A stretch of DNA of 64,000 bases from Chromobacterium phragmitis (lineage in GTDB: Bacteria > Pseudomonadota > Gammaproteobacteria > Burkholderiales > Chromobacteriaceae). Location: NCBI RefSeq assembly GCF_003325475.1, contig NZ_CP029495.1, positions 1,736,001 through 1,800,000 of the forward strand, in the 5' to 3' direction. Position numbers and translations under genes: made by a program. Positions within the stretch are counted from its first letter, which is position 1; each line of letters starts with the position of its first letter. This document shows positions 16,428-31,232 of the stretch, in pieces. The notes under the pieces were generated by a model. The model was not told the origin of the DNA. It made no database searches and saw nothing but the letters and a program-made list of their open reading frames with translations.

Positions 16428-17153
16428 TCAATCGGATACGCTCAGCGCGGCGCGCAACGCGTGAATCTGTCGGCGGCTGACCGGCAGCGGCGTCGGAATG
16501 TCGCGCAGTCTGACAAGCCAATGTTCTTCGGCGCCGCCCTCGCCGCGAAACAGCTCTTGCACCGCGTGGCGCATCACCAGGCAATTGCGGTGGATCCGCA
16601 GCGCCTCTTCGCCCAGCCGCTGTTCCAGCGCCACCAGCGCGTCGTCCAGCAGATATTCGCCGTTTGGCGTGACTAGGGTGACGTATTTGAGCTCCGCCTT
16701 CAGGTAGCGCGCGTCGGCGAGAGGCACGTGGAGCAGGCGGCCGCGCTGGCGCACGGTGAAACCGGCGGCGCGCTTGCCTTCGCGCCTGGCCTGGGCTTTT
16801 TGCAGCGCCTGCTCCAACCGTTCGCGCCGCACCGGCTTGAGCAGGTAATCGGCGGCGTCCAGCTCGAAGGCCTCCACCGCGAAGTGATCGTGGGCGGTGG
16901 TGAACACCAGCGCCGGCGGCAGCGTGCGCTGCCGCAGCTGGCGCGCCAATGCCATGCCGTCAAGGTCGGGCATGCTGATGTCCAGCAGCAGCACGTCCAC
17001 AGGGTGCGCCTCCAGCCAGCCGAGCGCCGAGCGGCCATCTTCCAGGCCATGGATATCGGCCACGCCGCAGTCGGCCAATAGCTGACGCAAACGTTCTCGC
17101 GCCAGCGCCTCGTCGTCCACTACCAGCACCCGCAGCCCGCTCACAGCGCCCAT
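16428..17153 (-). CDS. LytTR-family response regulator (AlgR-like)
   Basis: 241 aa. The receiver is about 5-120 (VLVVDDEALARERL, VLLLDISMPDLDG, FTTAHDHFAVEAF, YLLKPVRRERLEQ) and the LytTR DNA-binding domain about 140-238 (DARYLKAELKYVTLVT, RIHRNCLVMRHAVQEL, LPVSRRQIHALRAAL). This is the AlgR/LytR arrangement. The start may be the ATG at 17153 or the GTG at 17144, which gives a 4-base GTGA overlap with the upstream TPR regulator. No kinase adjoins it; an AlgZ/LytS-type kinase occurs about 30 kb away at 46.8 kb. Confidence 0.88.
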   Translation of the reverse strand: MGAVSGLRVLVVDDEALARERLRQLLADCGVADIHGLEDGRSALGWLEAHPVDVLLLDISMPDLDGMALARQLRQRTLPPALVFTTAHDHFAVEAFELDAADYLLKPVRRERLEQALQKAQARREGKRAAGFTVRQRGRLLHVPLADARYLKAELKYVTLVTPNGEYLLDDALVALEQRLGEEALRIHRNCLVMRHAVQELFRGEGGAEEHWLVRLRDIPTPLPVSRRQIHALRAALSVSD

Positions 17154-18856
17154 TGCGGCTTGTCCATCTTGTCCACCAGCACGCGCCAGGATTGCAATAT
17201 TTTCTGGAACTTGTTGTTGGTGGGCGAGATTTCCTTCACCTTGGCCAGCAATTCGTAGGCGCGCCGCATATGGCTTTCGTGCCAGCCGTTCTGGCTGACG
17301 TAGGCGAGCACCGCGTTGACCAGGTTGAGCATGATCTGCACATTGTGGGGCATCTCCTCCAGCGCTTTGACGAAGCGTTCGATCGCAGCGTCGAACTGTC
17401 CGGATTGCGCCTCGCGCACCGCCTGGTTGTTCAGCTCCAGCACCGATTTGACGTTCTGGGCGATCAACTGGCGGCCGGCCTGTCCCAGGCCGATTTCCTC
17501 GAACATGTCGCCGAAGTGGGCCAGCATGTCCTCGTCGTCGTGGTGGTTGCGCACCAGGTATTCCATCACCGAATTGCCCTGAATGTCTCTTCCCTGCTGG
17601 TAGCAGGCGCGCGCGTATTCCAGTTGCGACTCCTCGCCCAGCTTGGAGGCCAGCTGCTTGAAGCGCTCGTCGGCGGCGCTCAACAGCTCGCGCGCCTTGT
17701 CGGCGTTGCCGTTCTTGGCTTGCAACTGGCTGTCCACCACGTTGGCCAGCCATTCGCCTTCCTCGTTGTAACGATAGTCGTGGCGCAGATTGGCCAGCGT
17801 GCGGCCGGCGTTGCTGTTGTCGCCGCGTGCCATCTGCACGCGTGCCAGCGCCGCGTAGTGGGTGGGGCTGCGGTGCCAGGTGTATTTGGCGATGTCCAGC
17901 GTTTGCTGGCAGGCGGTCTCGGCGGTGGCCAGATCCTTGTTCAGCACCGCCACCTGAGCCAGCTGCTGCAGGCGGCGGAACACCACCGGCGACATGTCGG
18001 CGGCGGTTTGCAGCGTGTGCTGGGCGCGGTTGAGGTCATGATGGCCGCGATAGAGCCGCGCCAGCCAATCGTAGGCTTCCATCACCTGGTTGTTGTCGGC
18101 CAGCACCGCTTCGAACAGCAGCCGCGCCTCGTCGTAGGACTTGAGTCCGGCCAGCGCCTTGGCCAGGCCCATCTTGGCCCAGGTGGCGGGCTTGATCCGC
18201 AGCACCTGCATATAGGCGTCGCGCGCGGTGTCGAAATCATTGATCTTCAGCGCCAATGATCCTTTGAGCCGCATGAAGTCGAAGGCGAACTCGCCGTTTT
18301 CCTCTATCTTGCGGCCGCAGGACTCGATGGCGGCCAGGTAGTCGTGGCGCAGAATGTTTTCGTCCACCAGCCTGAAGGCCTCGCGCTTGCGCATCGCCCG
18401 CTCCAACCGTTCGCGCAGCACCTCGCCGGTAAACGGCTTGAGCAGATAGTCGTCCGGCGCCAGTTCTGCGGCGGAGATCACCCGTTGCGCGCGGCGTTCG
18501 CCGGTGACGACCATGAATACGCAGGACTGCTTGAGCAGATTGCGCTCTCGGATTTCCTCGAACAGGTAAAGGCCGTCATAGCCGTTGCCCAGATCGTAGT
18601 CGCACAGCACCACGTCGAACTCGTACTTGGCCATTTTGGCCAGCGCGTCGCTGGCCTTGGATGCGTATTCGACCGAGTTGGCGCCGAAGGACGACAGGGT
18701 CATCGCCAGCGCCCGCTGCATCTGCGGCAGGCTGTCTATGATCAGGAACAGCCGCTTGGCGTAGGGATTCTCATAGGCGGCGCTGCGAGCGGGCGCCGCT
18801 TTCATGTGGTGGACTGGTTCCGGCGCCGCCGCCGGGGTGGGAGTGGTTTCGCTCAT
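17141..18856 (-). CDS. Response regulator with TPR output
   Basis: 571 aa. The receiver domain is about 35-155 (FLIIDSLPQM, acceptor Asp86 in VVLCDYDLGNGYDG, VVTGERR, DDYLLKPF); the acidic pocket shows a single Asp rather than the usual pair. From about 170 to 540 come at least seven tetratricopeptide-like units (KPATWAKMGLAKALAGLKSYDEA, MEAYDWLARLYRGHHDLNRA, NNQAVREAQSGQFDAAIERF). TPR output suggests protein-protein contact rather than DNA binding. Its stop overlaps the start of the LytTR regulator, so the two are made together. Confidence 0.85.
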   Translation of the reverse strand: MSETTPTPAAAPEPVHHMKAAPARSAAYENPYAKRLFLIIDSLPQMQRALAMTLSSFGANSVEYASKASDALAKMAKYEFDVVLCDYDLGNGYDGLYLFEEIRERNLLKQSCVFMVVTGERRAQRVISAAELAPDDYLLKPFTGEVLRERLERAMRKREAFRLVDENILRHDYLAAIESCGRKIEENGEFAFDFMRLKGSLALKINDFDTARDAYMQVLRIKPATWAKMGLAKALAGLKSYDEARLLFEAVLADNNQVMEAYDWLARLYRGHHDLNRAQHTLQTAADMSPVVFRRLQQLAQVAVLNKDLATAETACQQTLDIAKYTWHRSPTHYAALARVQMARGDNSNAGRTLANLRHDYRYNEEGEWLANVVDSQLQAKNGNADKARELLSAADERFKQLASKLGEESQLEYARACYQQGRDIQGNSVMEYLVRNHHDDEDMLAHFGDMFEEIGLGQAGRQLIAQNVKSVLELNNQAVREAQSGQFDAAIERFVKALEEMPHNVQIMLNLVNAVLAYVSQNGWHESHMRRAYELLAKVKEISPTNNKFQKILQSWRVLVDKMDKPQWAL

Positions 18857-18922
18857 GACGCCTCGTCGGCTGGCTGTCCTGTGGTTTGCGAATGGCAGTG
18901 TCGGCGGCGCGCTTGCGATGGC

Positions 18923-21064
<2,142 letters not shown>

Positions 21065-21128
21065 GTCGGGACGCTTTTTCGCTGCAAAAACGCCATTTTA
21101 GCATGCGTCCCGGCAGCGGCGGCCCGGC

Positions 21129-21887
21129 CTACTCCTGCCACAGATAGCGCGACATCAGCGTCTTCAGGCGGCCGCTCTTGTGCAGGCGCTCGATCGCCCG
21201 GTTCAGCGCATCCAGCTTGATCGGCGAATGCAGCGACAACGCGCACATGGTGGGCTGGGACGACACCACCAGCGGATGGATGCGGAAATTGGCGGCCTCC
21301 TGCGCGTGGCCGCGCGCCCACCAGACATAGGTGAGCTCGGTGACGACCGCGGCGTCGCTCAGCCTTTTTTCCAGCGATTTGAACAACAGGTCGAAGCGGG
21401 CTTCGGTGGTGCGCTCGCTGCGGTTGCTGGCCCACAGGTATTCCAGCGCGGGGTAATGGTAGCCATGGATGGTGCCGATGCGTTTGCCGGCCAGGTCGTC
21501 GAACTGGCGTATGGTAGGCTGGCTTTTCAGCGACAGCACGCGCTCTACCAGCGGATAGATTTCATGGCTCCAGCCCAAGCGGGCGGAGTTGCTGTACCAG
21601 TCCGGATTGGCGTTGCAGATGATGTCGACTTTTCCGGTTTCTATCGACGGCTCCACCCGGCGTCGCGCCAATAAGGTGAATTGCGGCTTCATGCCCATTT
21701 CGTCCGCCAGCAGCGTGCCCAGATCTCGGGCGAGGCCGCCGGTCAGAGCCGCCCCGTCCTCGGACAGCACGGCGATGGGCGCCGCGTCGGTATCCGAGAC
21801 GCCGATTCGCAATGCAGATGGCTCGGCTTGGACCAGGGGAGAAAATAAAAGCAGCGGCAACAGCCATTTCTTATGCAAACTGGCCAT
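21129..21887 (-). CDS. Periplasmic solute-binding protein, family 3
   Basis: 252 aa with a signal peptide (WLLPLLLFSPLVQAE, cleavage about residue 21) and an SBP_bac_3 body: ALRIGVSDTDAAPIA, GLARDLGTLLADEMG, VEPSIETGKVDIICNANP, FDDLAGKRIGTIHGYHYPAL. No permease or ATPase genes adjoin it, so the ligand is unknown. Orphan proteins of this sort often act in sensing or as chemoreceptor partners. Confidence 0.8.
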   Translation of the reverse strand: MASLHKKWLLPLLLFSPLVQAEPSALRIGVSDTDAAPIAVLSEDGAALTGGLARDLGTLLADEMGMKPQFTLLARRRVEPSIETGKVDIICNANPDWYSNSARLGWSHEIYPLVERVLSLKSQPTIRQFDDLAGKRIGTIHGYHYPALEYLWASNRSERTTEARFDLLFKSLEKRLSDAAVVTELTYVWWARGHAQEAANFRIHPLVVSSQPTMCALSLHSPIKLDALNRAIERLHKSGRLKTLMSRYLWQE

Positions 21888-22009
21888 ATAGTTACTCTCT
21901 CAATATTCTATTGCCTGCGGTCTGACCCGGTGGATGGCGATGTTAAGATGATTTGAAGCATGCCGATCCGTATTTGATTTCGTTATTGGACAAAATACCA
22001 GCCAGCGCT

Positions 22010-25723
<3,714 letters not shown>

Positions 25724-25735
25724 GTCGCGGCAGCG

Positions 25736-26244
25736 ATGAGGCCTTGGATCAAACCCGTTCTCGCCAGTCTCGCTTTCGGCGGCTGGTGGCTGCTGCTGAC
25801 GCTGTGCCGTGACCGTTGGGTGATGGTGACGCTGGCCGCGGCGTTGCTGCTGTGGGAGGCCCTGCCTGGCGGCATGCGCGGGCGGGCGCTGGCTGCCTGC
25901 TTGACTTGGCGCTGGCGGCGTCCGGCCTGCTGCGTTTCGTCGGCGTCGGCGCGTTGCCGCTATGGATGATGGTGTGGTGGCTCAGTTTCGCCTGCTGGTG
26001 GCTGTGGCTGCTGCAATCCTGGCGGCCACGGCCGCGCTTGCTGATGTTGCTGGGCGCGGTCGCCGCGCCGTTGGCGCGCTACGCGGCGTTGGCGCGCTAC
26101 GCGGCGTTCAAGTCGCAGGCGCTGCAGCCCGGCGTGGCCTGGTGGCTGCTGCTGCCCTTGCTGGCGCTGTTGTGGGGGTGGCTGCTGCCGCAGACGTTGA
26201 GGCTGGCGGCGCCGCGGATTGAGGGTAGAGCCCAGGCGGGTTAG
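25736..26244 (+). pseudogene. DUF2878-type membrane protein, frameshifted
   Basis: The first about 54 residues (KPVLASLAFGGWWLLLTLC...) read in one frame from the ATG at 25736. The continuation (CLLDLALAASGLLRFVGVG, LPLWMMVWWLSFACWWLW, VAWWLLLPLLALLWGWLLPQTL) is in another frame to the stop at 26242-26244. Joined, they give about 169 aa with five hydrophobic segments, like DUF2878. One base appears to be missing near 25880-25896. The second part also carries an exact 18-base tandem duplication (26071-26106), which repeats six residues. Function unknown; it follows metH by 12 bases. Confidence 0.6.
26071..26106. repeat. 18-bp exact tandem duplication
   Basis: TTGGCGCGCTACGCGGCG occurs twice back to back (26071-26088, 26089-26106), adding an in-frame six-residue repeat (LARYAA) to the DUF2878-type protein. 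Confidence 0.95.
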
Positions 26245-26316
26245 GCGCGATCGGAACGCCAAGGCGCGCGACTGTGGATAACTTTCCGCGCGCGGCATGG
26301 CTGTGGGTAAGCCAGT

Positions 26317-27576
26317 TCATACCCAGGCCAGCGGCAGCAGCCCCAATCCGGCCAGCGCCAGCAGCAGCAGCAGGCTTTGTCCTCCCGCTTCGCGCGCGCC
26401 CAGTGCGCGGGCATAGATGCCCTTGGCGATATTGTTGGCCGCGGCGGCGATCAGGATGGCCGAGGCGGCTACCGGCAGCGGCATCAGCGCCGGCGTGGAC
26501 TGGGTGATGCCCATGATGAAGGGGTCGACGTCGCTGACGCCCATCACCGCGGCCAGCGCGTAGACGCCGGACGATCCCAGATATTGGCTGGCCAGCCGGG
26601 TGGCGGCCAGCATGGCCAGGAACATCAGCGCGAACAGCAAGGCGGCGCCTAGCTCCAAGGGATTGCGCGGGCGATAGCCGCCGTTCTGGCCTGCCGGCGC
26701 GGCGCGGGCGCTTTTCGCCCACAGCCAGCCGCCCAGCAGCGCCGCAGCCGCCAGCGCGAGGAAGGGCAGCCACAGCCTTTGCAGCAGCGCGGGATTGAAC
26801 AACGCCAGAAATACGCCCAGCCGCAAATACATGATGCCGGACGCCATCAGGATGGCGCCGGCGTACAGCCTGGGGGCGCCGGCCTCCACCGAGCGGCGCG
26901 CCAGCGCCACGGTGGCGACGGTGGATGAATAGGCGCCGCCGGCCAGCGCGGCCAGCAGCACGCCGCTGTGGTCCTGGCGCAGGCGCTGCAGCAGATAGCT
27001 GCCGTAGGACACCGCGCTGACGGCCACCACCACCAGCCAGGTCTGGAACGGGTTGACGTGAAAGCGGCCCAGCGGCGCGTTGGGCAGCAGCGGCAGGATC
27101 ACCGCCGCCAGCAGCAGGAACTGGGTGACGGTGAGGATGTCGGCCGGATCGATGCGCCGGGCCAGGCTTTCCAGACCGCTCTTGAACTCCAGCAGCAACA
27201 GGCTGGCCACGGTCAGCGTGGTGGCCAGCCAGAACAGCTCGCGGAACACCAGCGCGCCTATCAGGTAGGTGGCCAGCGCCGACATCTGGCCGGTGATGCC
27301 GGCCAGGCCGGCGGCGTCCAGCTTGTGCCAGTAGGACAGCAGCAGGAAGGCGGCCACCACGACGAAGCCCAGCGTCAGCGGCAGCAACTCGCCGCCGGAC
27401 AACGCCGCCATCGCGTAGCCGATCAGGCCGATCAGCGGGTAGGTTCGCACGCCGCCGAAGGCGTAGGGGTCGCCGTTGTGCTTGCGTTCTTCCCGCTCCA
27501 GGCCGAGCAGGAAGGACAGAAACAGCACCACGATGACCTGGGTGGCTTCGGGCGGCAGCCAGTCCGGGTAGATCAT
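26317..27576 (-). CDS. MgtC/DUF4010 family membrane protein
   Basis: 419 aa with about 12 hydrophobic segments. The N-terminal third resembles MgtC/SapB (FLSFLLGLEREERKHNGDPYAFGGVRTYPLIGLIGY). The remainder matches DUF4010 (AGGAYSSTVATVALARRS, LASQYLGSSGVYALAAVMGVSDVDPFIM, SAILIAAAANNIAKG). Transport of an ion or small solute is likely but undefined. The ATG at 27576 has GGGAGG 8 bases upstream; the longer upstream frame lacks support. Confidence 0.82.
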   Translation of the reverse strand: MIYPDWLPPEATQVIVVLFLSFLLGLEREERKHNGDPYAFGGVRTYPLIGLIGYAMAALSGGELLPLTLGFVVVAAFLLLSYWHKLDAAGLAGITGQMSALATYLIGALVFRELFWLATTLTVASLLLLEFKSGLESLARRIDPADILTVTQFLLLAAVILPLLPNAPLGRFHVNPFQTWLVVVAVSAVSYGSYLLQRLRQDHSGVLLAALAGGAYSSTVATVALARRSVEAGAPRLYAGAILMASGIMYLRLGVFLALFNPALLQRLWLPFLALAAAALLGGWLWAKSARAAPAGQNGGYRPRNPLELGAALLFALMFLAMLAATRLASQYLGSSGVYALAAVMGVSDVDPFIMGITQSTPALMPLPVAASAILIAAAANNIAKGIYARALGAREAGGQSLLLLLALAGLGLLPLAWV

Positions 27577-27791
27577 GTTCGCGCCTCCCGGCATGCGGAC
27601 GAGGATGTCTTCAGCATACGCCGTCATCGGGCTTGGGGCTACGCGCGGACATGGGCAAGGCTGATGCGGGATGATCATGGCCGTCCTGTGGCGAAGATGC
27701 GCCTGTGGAGGACGGGCGGCAACCGCCGCGGTGAAACGCTGTGGGTAAATCGGAAAATAAAAGGCGGCTGTGGATAAGCGCGGCGGCCGGT

Positions 27792-28160
27792 TCAGGCGGC
27801 GGGAGTGTCCTGGCTGAACACATTGCGCCAACGGCCGTCGCGGCGCAGCCACAGCGAGGACACGAACATGGTTTCCCATTCGCCGCCGGGCTGACGCCAG
27901 CGGGCGCGGTAGCACAGCAGTCCGGCTTCGGGCGCGGCCCAGGCCAGCCGTTCCTGGTCCAGCCGATAGCCGGCGGCGGCGGGGCCGGCGCGCAGCGGCG
28001 CGACGTGCCCGTCCCGGTTGGCGAAGCCGCTGGGGTCGACCCCGACGAAGTCGTCTGCCAGCAACGCGGCGTCGGCGTCGGGATCGCCGGCGACGAAGGC
28101 CCGCCAGACGCCCTCTTCAAGCGACAGCAGGCATTCCAGCGTTGGCGATAGCGTTTTCAC
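27792..28160 (-). CDS. SnoaL/DUF4440-like protein
   Basis: 122 aa with an NTF2-like pattern: LLSLEEGVWRAFVAGDPDADAALLADDFVGVDP at the start, then short beta segments ending VSSLWLRRDGRWRNVFSQDTP. Such proteins are small polyketide-cyclase-like or ligand-binding folds. The start is a GTG overlapping the stop of the VOC gene (GTGA), so it is the second gene of a pair. Substrate unknown. Confidence 0.7.
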   Translation of the reverse strand: MKTLSPTLECLLSLEEGVWRAFVAGDPDADAALLADDFVGVDPSGFANRDGHVAPLRAGPAAAGYRLDQERLAWAAPEAGLLCYRARWRQPGGEWETMFVSSLWLRRDGRWRNVFSQDTPAA

Positions 28161-28546
28161 GAGGCATCGCCAGTCATTTCGACGAAGGCGAACACATAGC
28201 CATTGGGGTCCGGGAAATAGCAAACCCGGCAATGGTCGTCCTCATACTTGGCGATGATGTCGATCTTGTCGCCCACATGGTCCAGCTTGGCGATCATATC
28301 CTCCACGTACAGGTAGAACATCGCGCTGGCCGAAGTGTCGCGGGCGGGGAGCCGCGGCATGAAGGCATTGGCTTCGGCTACGGGTTGGACCATGAATAGC
28401 ATGCGGCCGTTTTCGCTGATCATGTGCACGTTTTCGTGCTCGGAAATGCTGTCGCGCGTGACCCCGTAACCGAGAGACTCGAAGAAATCGAGGGTGGCGT
28501 CGATATCGAGCGCGGCGAGGCAGGCGGTGAAGGGCGCGTGGTTCAC
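28157..28546 (-). CDS. VOC-family (glyoxalase/bleomycin-resistance) protein
   Basis: 129 aa. The paired beta-alpha-beta-beta-beta pattern includes TLDFFESLGYGV (about 18-30), MLFMVQPV, AMFYLYVEDMIAKLDHVGDKI and the C-terminal CRVCYFPDPNGYVFAFVE with the metal-ligand Glu position. It starts at a GTG with AAGGAC upstream. It may isomerise or cleave a small substrate or simply bind a ligand. It is translationally coupled to the SnoaL-like gene and lies downstream of the WYL regulator on the same strand. Confidence 0.8.
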   Translation of the reverse strand: MNHAPFTACLAALDIDATLDFFESLGYGVTRDSISEHENVHMISENGRMLFMVQPVAEANAFMPRLPARDTSASAMFYLYVEDMIAKLDHVGDKIDIIAKYEDDHCRVCYFPDPNGYVFAFVEMTGDAS

Positions 28547-28654
28547 TTGAGGTCCTTTGCATATTGGGTGGGTGGCGCGGGAGCGAGGGGCCAGTCCGCG
28601 CTGTCGCTTTCGACATGGGATGAAGTCTAGTCCCCCCCTGCTGACAGCGTGCTG

Positions 28655-29347
28655 TCAGTGGCTCTCCAGCCGCCAAGCTTCCTGTTGCCGGCGCAGGAAG
28701 TCGGCCAGGCTGGCATGGGCCGGCGGCGGCGGCGTTTCGGTCCGCCGCAGGGACTGGATCCGGTCGACGCGGAAGCTGCGGTAATCGCCGCGCAGCGCGC
28801 ACCAGGCCACCAGCGTCCATTTGCCGCCCCAGTACAGCAGGCCCAGCGGAAACACCGCGCGCCGGGTGCGCGCCTGCGCCAGGCTGAGATAGTCGATCTC
28901 CAGCGCCGCGCGCTCGGAAATGGCCTGCCGCAGCTGGTCCCAGCGCGCCTTGTGCGCGGCGTCGAAAGGCTCGGTGAAGGCCAGCACCGCGCCATCGCCG
29001 TCGCTGGCGCGCGCGTCGGGCAGGCTGGCGTAGATCTTGGCCAGCAGGCTTTGCGCCGCGCGGCTGAGGTCGTTGCCCACCGCGCGCGACAGCATGTCCA
29101 TCGCCAGCGTCAGCGCTTCCAGCTCGGCCGAGGTCAGCGTCAGCGGCGGCAGCTCGAAGTTCTCGTCCAGCCGGTAGCCCACGCCGGCCTCGCCGTAAAC
29201 CGGGATGCCGTTGACCGATAGGTCGTCGATGTAGCGGTAGATGCTGCGCGCCGACACATCCAGGCGTTCGGCCAGTTCCGCCGCGGTGATGGGCTGGCGG
29301 GCGCGGATCAGATTGACCAGTTGGAACAGGCGTTCGGCTTTGCGCAT
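28655..29347 (-). CDS. HTH/WYL-domain transcriptional regulator (YafY type)
   Basis: 230 aa. The DeoR-like HTH-11 runs about 5-60 (RLFQLVNLIRARQPITAAELAERLDVSARSIYRYIDDL). The WYL domain runs about 140-205 with LEIDYLSLAQARTRRAVFPLGLLYWGGKWTLVAWC. WYL domains bind nucleic acid or small ligands. The VOC and SnoaL-like genes downstream on the same strand are plausible targets. Confidence 0.88.
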   Translation of the reverse strand: MRKAERLFQLVNLIRARQPITAAELAERLDVSARSIYRYIDDLSVNGIPVYGEAGVGYRLDENFELPPLTLTSAELEALTLAMDMLSRAVGNDLSRAAQSLLAKIYASLPDARASDGDGAVLAFTEPFDAAHKARWDQLRQAISERAALEIDYLSLAQARTRRAVFPLGLLYWGGKWTLVAWCALRGDYRSFRVDRIQSLRRTETPPPPAHASLADFLRRQQEAWRLESH

Positions 29348-29453
29348 GGGAGATGGGGGGGATCGTCGGTTGCGGGGTTGCCAAGTGTAGCGCCAACGCG
29401 CGGGCGGCTACACTGAATCAAGGGCCCGGCGGGCCGTCATGCGGGAGGGGACC

Positions 29454-29723
29454 ATGGACATGCTCAATCGCGAAAGCCTGTTGTGCCTGATGGAGGACGT
29501 GGAGTCGGAGGACCCGATCGATTACGCCGACTTGCCGTTCGATGAAAGCAATCTGCGGGAGCTGATCGTCGATTCGCTGCTGGAGCGGGAGCTGGTGTTC
29601 CGCGCCGAGGAGCCGGACGAGGCCAAGCGCATGCTGGTCTACCTGGCCGCCACCGCCCGGCTGACGCTGGAAAACATGGTGCTGCACGCCCGTTTGTTGC
29701 GGGCGGGGCTGGAGGACGCCTAG
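29454..29723 (+). CDS. Small acidic protein of unknown function
   Basis: About 89 aa, strongly acidic in its first half (MEDVESEDPIDYADLPFDESN) and helical after that (LRELIVDSLLERELVF, KRMLVYLAATARLTLENMVLHARLL). No signal peptide or TM segment. The ATG at 29454 is preferred over 29439 because GGAGGGG lies just upstream. I do not recognise the family. Confidence 0.65.
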   Translation: MDMLNRESLLCLMEDVESEDPIDYADLPFDESNLRELIVDSLLERELVFRAEEPDEAKRMLVYLAATARLTLENMVLHARLLRAGLEDA

Positions 29724-29797
29724 CGCCGCGACGGCGAAATAATCATACGGCATGAATCGGATTATACTGGCGGCTCTCCCTTCTCTAGGAAGCCGCC

Positions 29798-30415
29798 ATG
29801 CTCCGCATTCTCGGCCGCAGCAGTTCGATCAACGTCCGCAAGGTGCTGTGGACCTGCCATGAAATCGGCCTCGATTACGAGCGTGAGGACTGGGGGCGCG
29901 GCTTTCGGCCTGTCAGCGATCCTGAGTTTCTGGCGCTGAATCCCTTCGCGCAAATCCCCGCGCTGGTGGACGGCGACACGGCGCTGTCCGAATCCAACAC
30001 CATCTGCCGCTATCTGGCCGCCAAGCATGGCCGCGGCGATCTGTTGCCGGCCGATCCGGCCGGGCGGGCGCAAGTCGAGCGCTGGATGGACTGGCAGGCC
30101 GCCGATTTGAATCCCGCCTGGGTCTACGCCTTCCACGCGCTGAGCCGCAACAGCCCCGACCACCGCGATCCGGCGCGCATCGCCGACAGCGCGGCGGCGT
30201 GGAACAAACAGATGGCGGCGCTGGAGTCGCAATTGGGTGAGCGCTGGATTCTGGGGGACGCCTTCACCCTGGCCGACATCGCGCTGGGCCTATCCGTCCA
30301 GCGCTGGCTGCTGACGCCGTTCGACAAGCCTGCCTTGCCGAAAGCGGAAGCCTATTTCGAACGCCTGCGCCGTCGCCCCGCCTACCAGGCCCACGGCGGC
30401 GAGGGCGTGGCATGA
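29798..30415 (+). CDS. Glutathione S-transferase
   Basis: 205 aa. The N-terminal thioredoxin-like domain has MLRILGRSSSINVRKVLWTC with Ser9-11 at the glutathione-activating position, the cis-Pro segment NPFAQIPAL and the gamma-glutamyl-binding ALSESNTICRYLA (about 65-77). The all-alpha C-terminal domain ends LGDAFTLADIALGLSVQRW. Detoxification or a thiol-transfer role is likely; the substrate is unknown. Confidence 0.9.
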   Translation: MLRILGRSSSINVRKVLWTCHEIGLDYEREDWGRGFRPVSDPEFLALNPFAQIPALVDGDTALSESNTICRYLAAKHGRGDLLPADPAGRAQVERWMDWQAADLNPAWVYAFHALSRNSPDHRDPARIADSAAAWNKQMAALESQLGERWILGDAFTLADIALGLSVQRWLLTPFDKPALPKAEAYFERLRRRPAYQAHGGEGVA

Positions 30416-30494
30416 CGCGCGGACGGAGCCGGGTTTGGAGTTGAAGTTGTCCGCCGTCTTGAGGGCGGCCATTTATCGCTAAAAAAGAGGATGC

Positions 30495-31166
30495 ATGATG
30501 CAAGACTTGCGCTGGAACGAAGTGGACGATTATTTCTGCCGACAGCTGGTTCATCAGGACGCCGCGCTGGAGGCGGCGCTGGCGGAAAGCGCCGCGGCCG
30601 GGTTGCCTGCGATCAATGTGGCGCCCAACCAGGGAAAATTCCTCAACCTGCTGGCGCGCATCCACGGCGCGCGGCGGATTCTGGAGATCGGCACCCTGGG
30701 CGGCTACAGCACGATCTGGCTGGCGCGCGCGCTGCCGGAAAACGGCCGCCTAGTGACGCTGGAGTACGAGTCCAGGCATGTCGAAGTGGCGGCCGCCAAT
30801 CTGGCCCGCGCCGGCGTGGCCGGCAAGGTGGACATCATCCAGGGTGCGGCGGCGGACTCGCTGCAGCGGCTGATCGAAAACGGCGAACCGCCGTTCGATC
30901 TGGTGTTCATCGACGCCGACAAGCCCAATAACCCGGTCTATCTGGAGTTGGCGCTGCGCTTGTCGCGGCCGGGCACGGTCATCGTCGGCGACAACGTCGC
31001 GCGCCAGGGCGAGGTGGCCAACGCCGACAATCCCGATCCCGCCATCGTCGGCACCCGCCGCTTCATCGAGATGCTGGGCAGCCATCCGCGGCTGTCCGCC
31101 ACCGCGATCCAGACCGTGGGCGGCAAGGGCTACGACGGTTTCGCGCTGGCCATCGTCGAGCGCTGA
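30495..31166 (+). CDS. O-methyltransferase (family 3, class I SAM-dependent)
   Basis: 223 aa. SAM motif I is ILEIGTLGGYSTIWLARAL (about 65-83), motif II RLVTLEYESRHVEVAAANLARAG, and the metal-binding FDLVFIDADKPNNPVYLE (about 133-150) is followed by VIVGDNVARQGEV. This is the catechol/caffeoyl-CoA O-methyltransferase type. A second member of the family lies at 48.8 kb. Substrate unknown. Confidence 0.88.
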   Translation: MMQDLRWNEVDDYFCRQLVHQDAALEAALAESAAAGLPAINVAPNQGKFLNLLARIHGARRILEIGTLGGYSTIWLARALPENGRLVTLEYESRHVEVAAANLARAGVAGKVDIIQGAAADSLQRLIENGEPPFDLVFIDADKPNNPVYLELALRLSRPGTVIVGDNVARQGEVANADNPDPAIVGTRRFIEMLGSHPRLSATAIQTVGGKGYDGFALAIVER

Positions 31167-31182
31167 GGGGCGCGCGGATGGA

Positions 31183-31220
31183 AAAACGGGCAGGCGCCGC
31201 GAGGCCCTGCCCGTTTTCTT
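31183..31220. terminator. Bidirectional terminator
   Basis: AAAACGGGCAGG (31183-31194) pairs perfectly with CCTGCCCGTTTT (31206-31217), giving U-runs on both strands. It serves the O-methyltransferase and the convergent BPSS1780 gene. Confidence 0.88.
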
Positions 31221-31232
31221 GTCGAGGAGGGC

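Noticed and set aside
21888..22009. Possible cobalamin or SAH riboswitch before metH
   Set aside because: No B12-box or SAH-type conserved core could be found in the 120 bases, which are also too short for a full cobalamin element.
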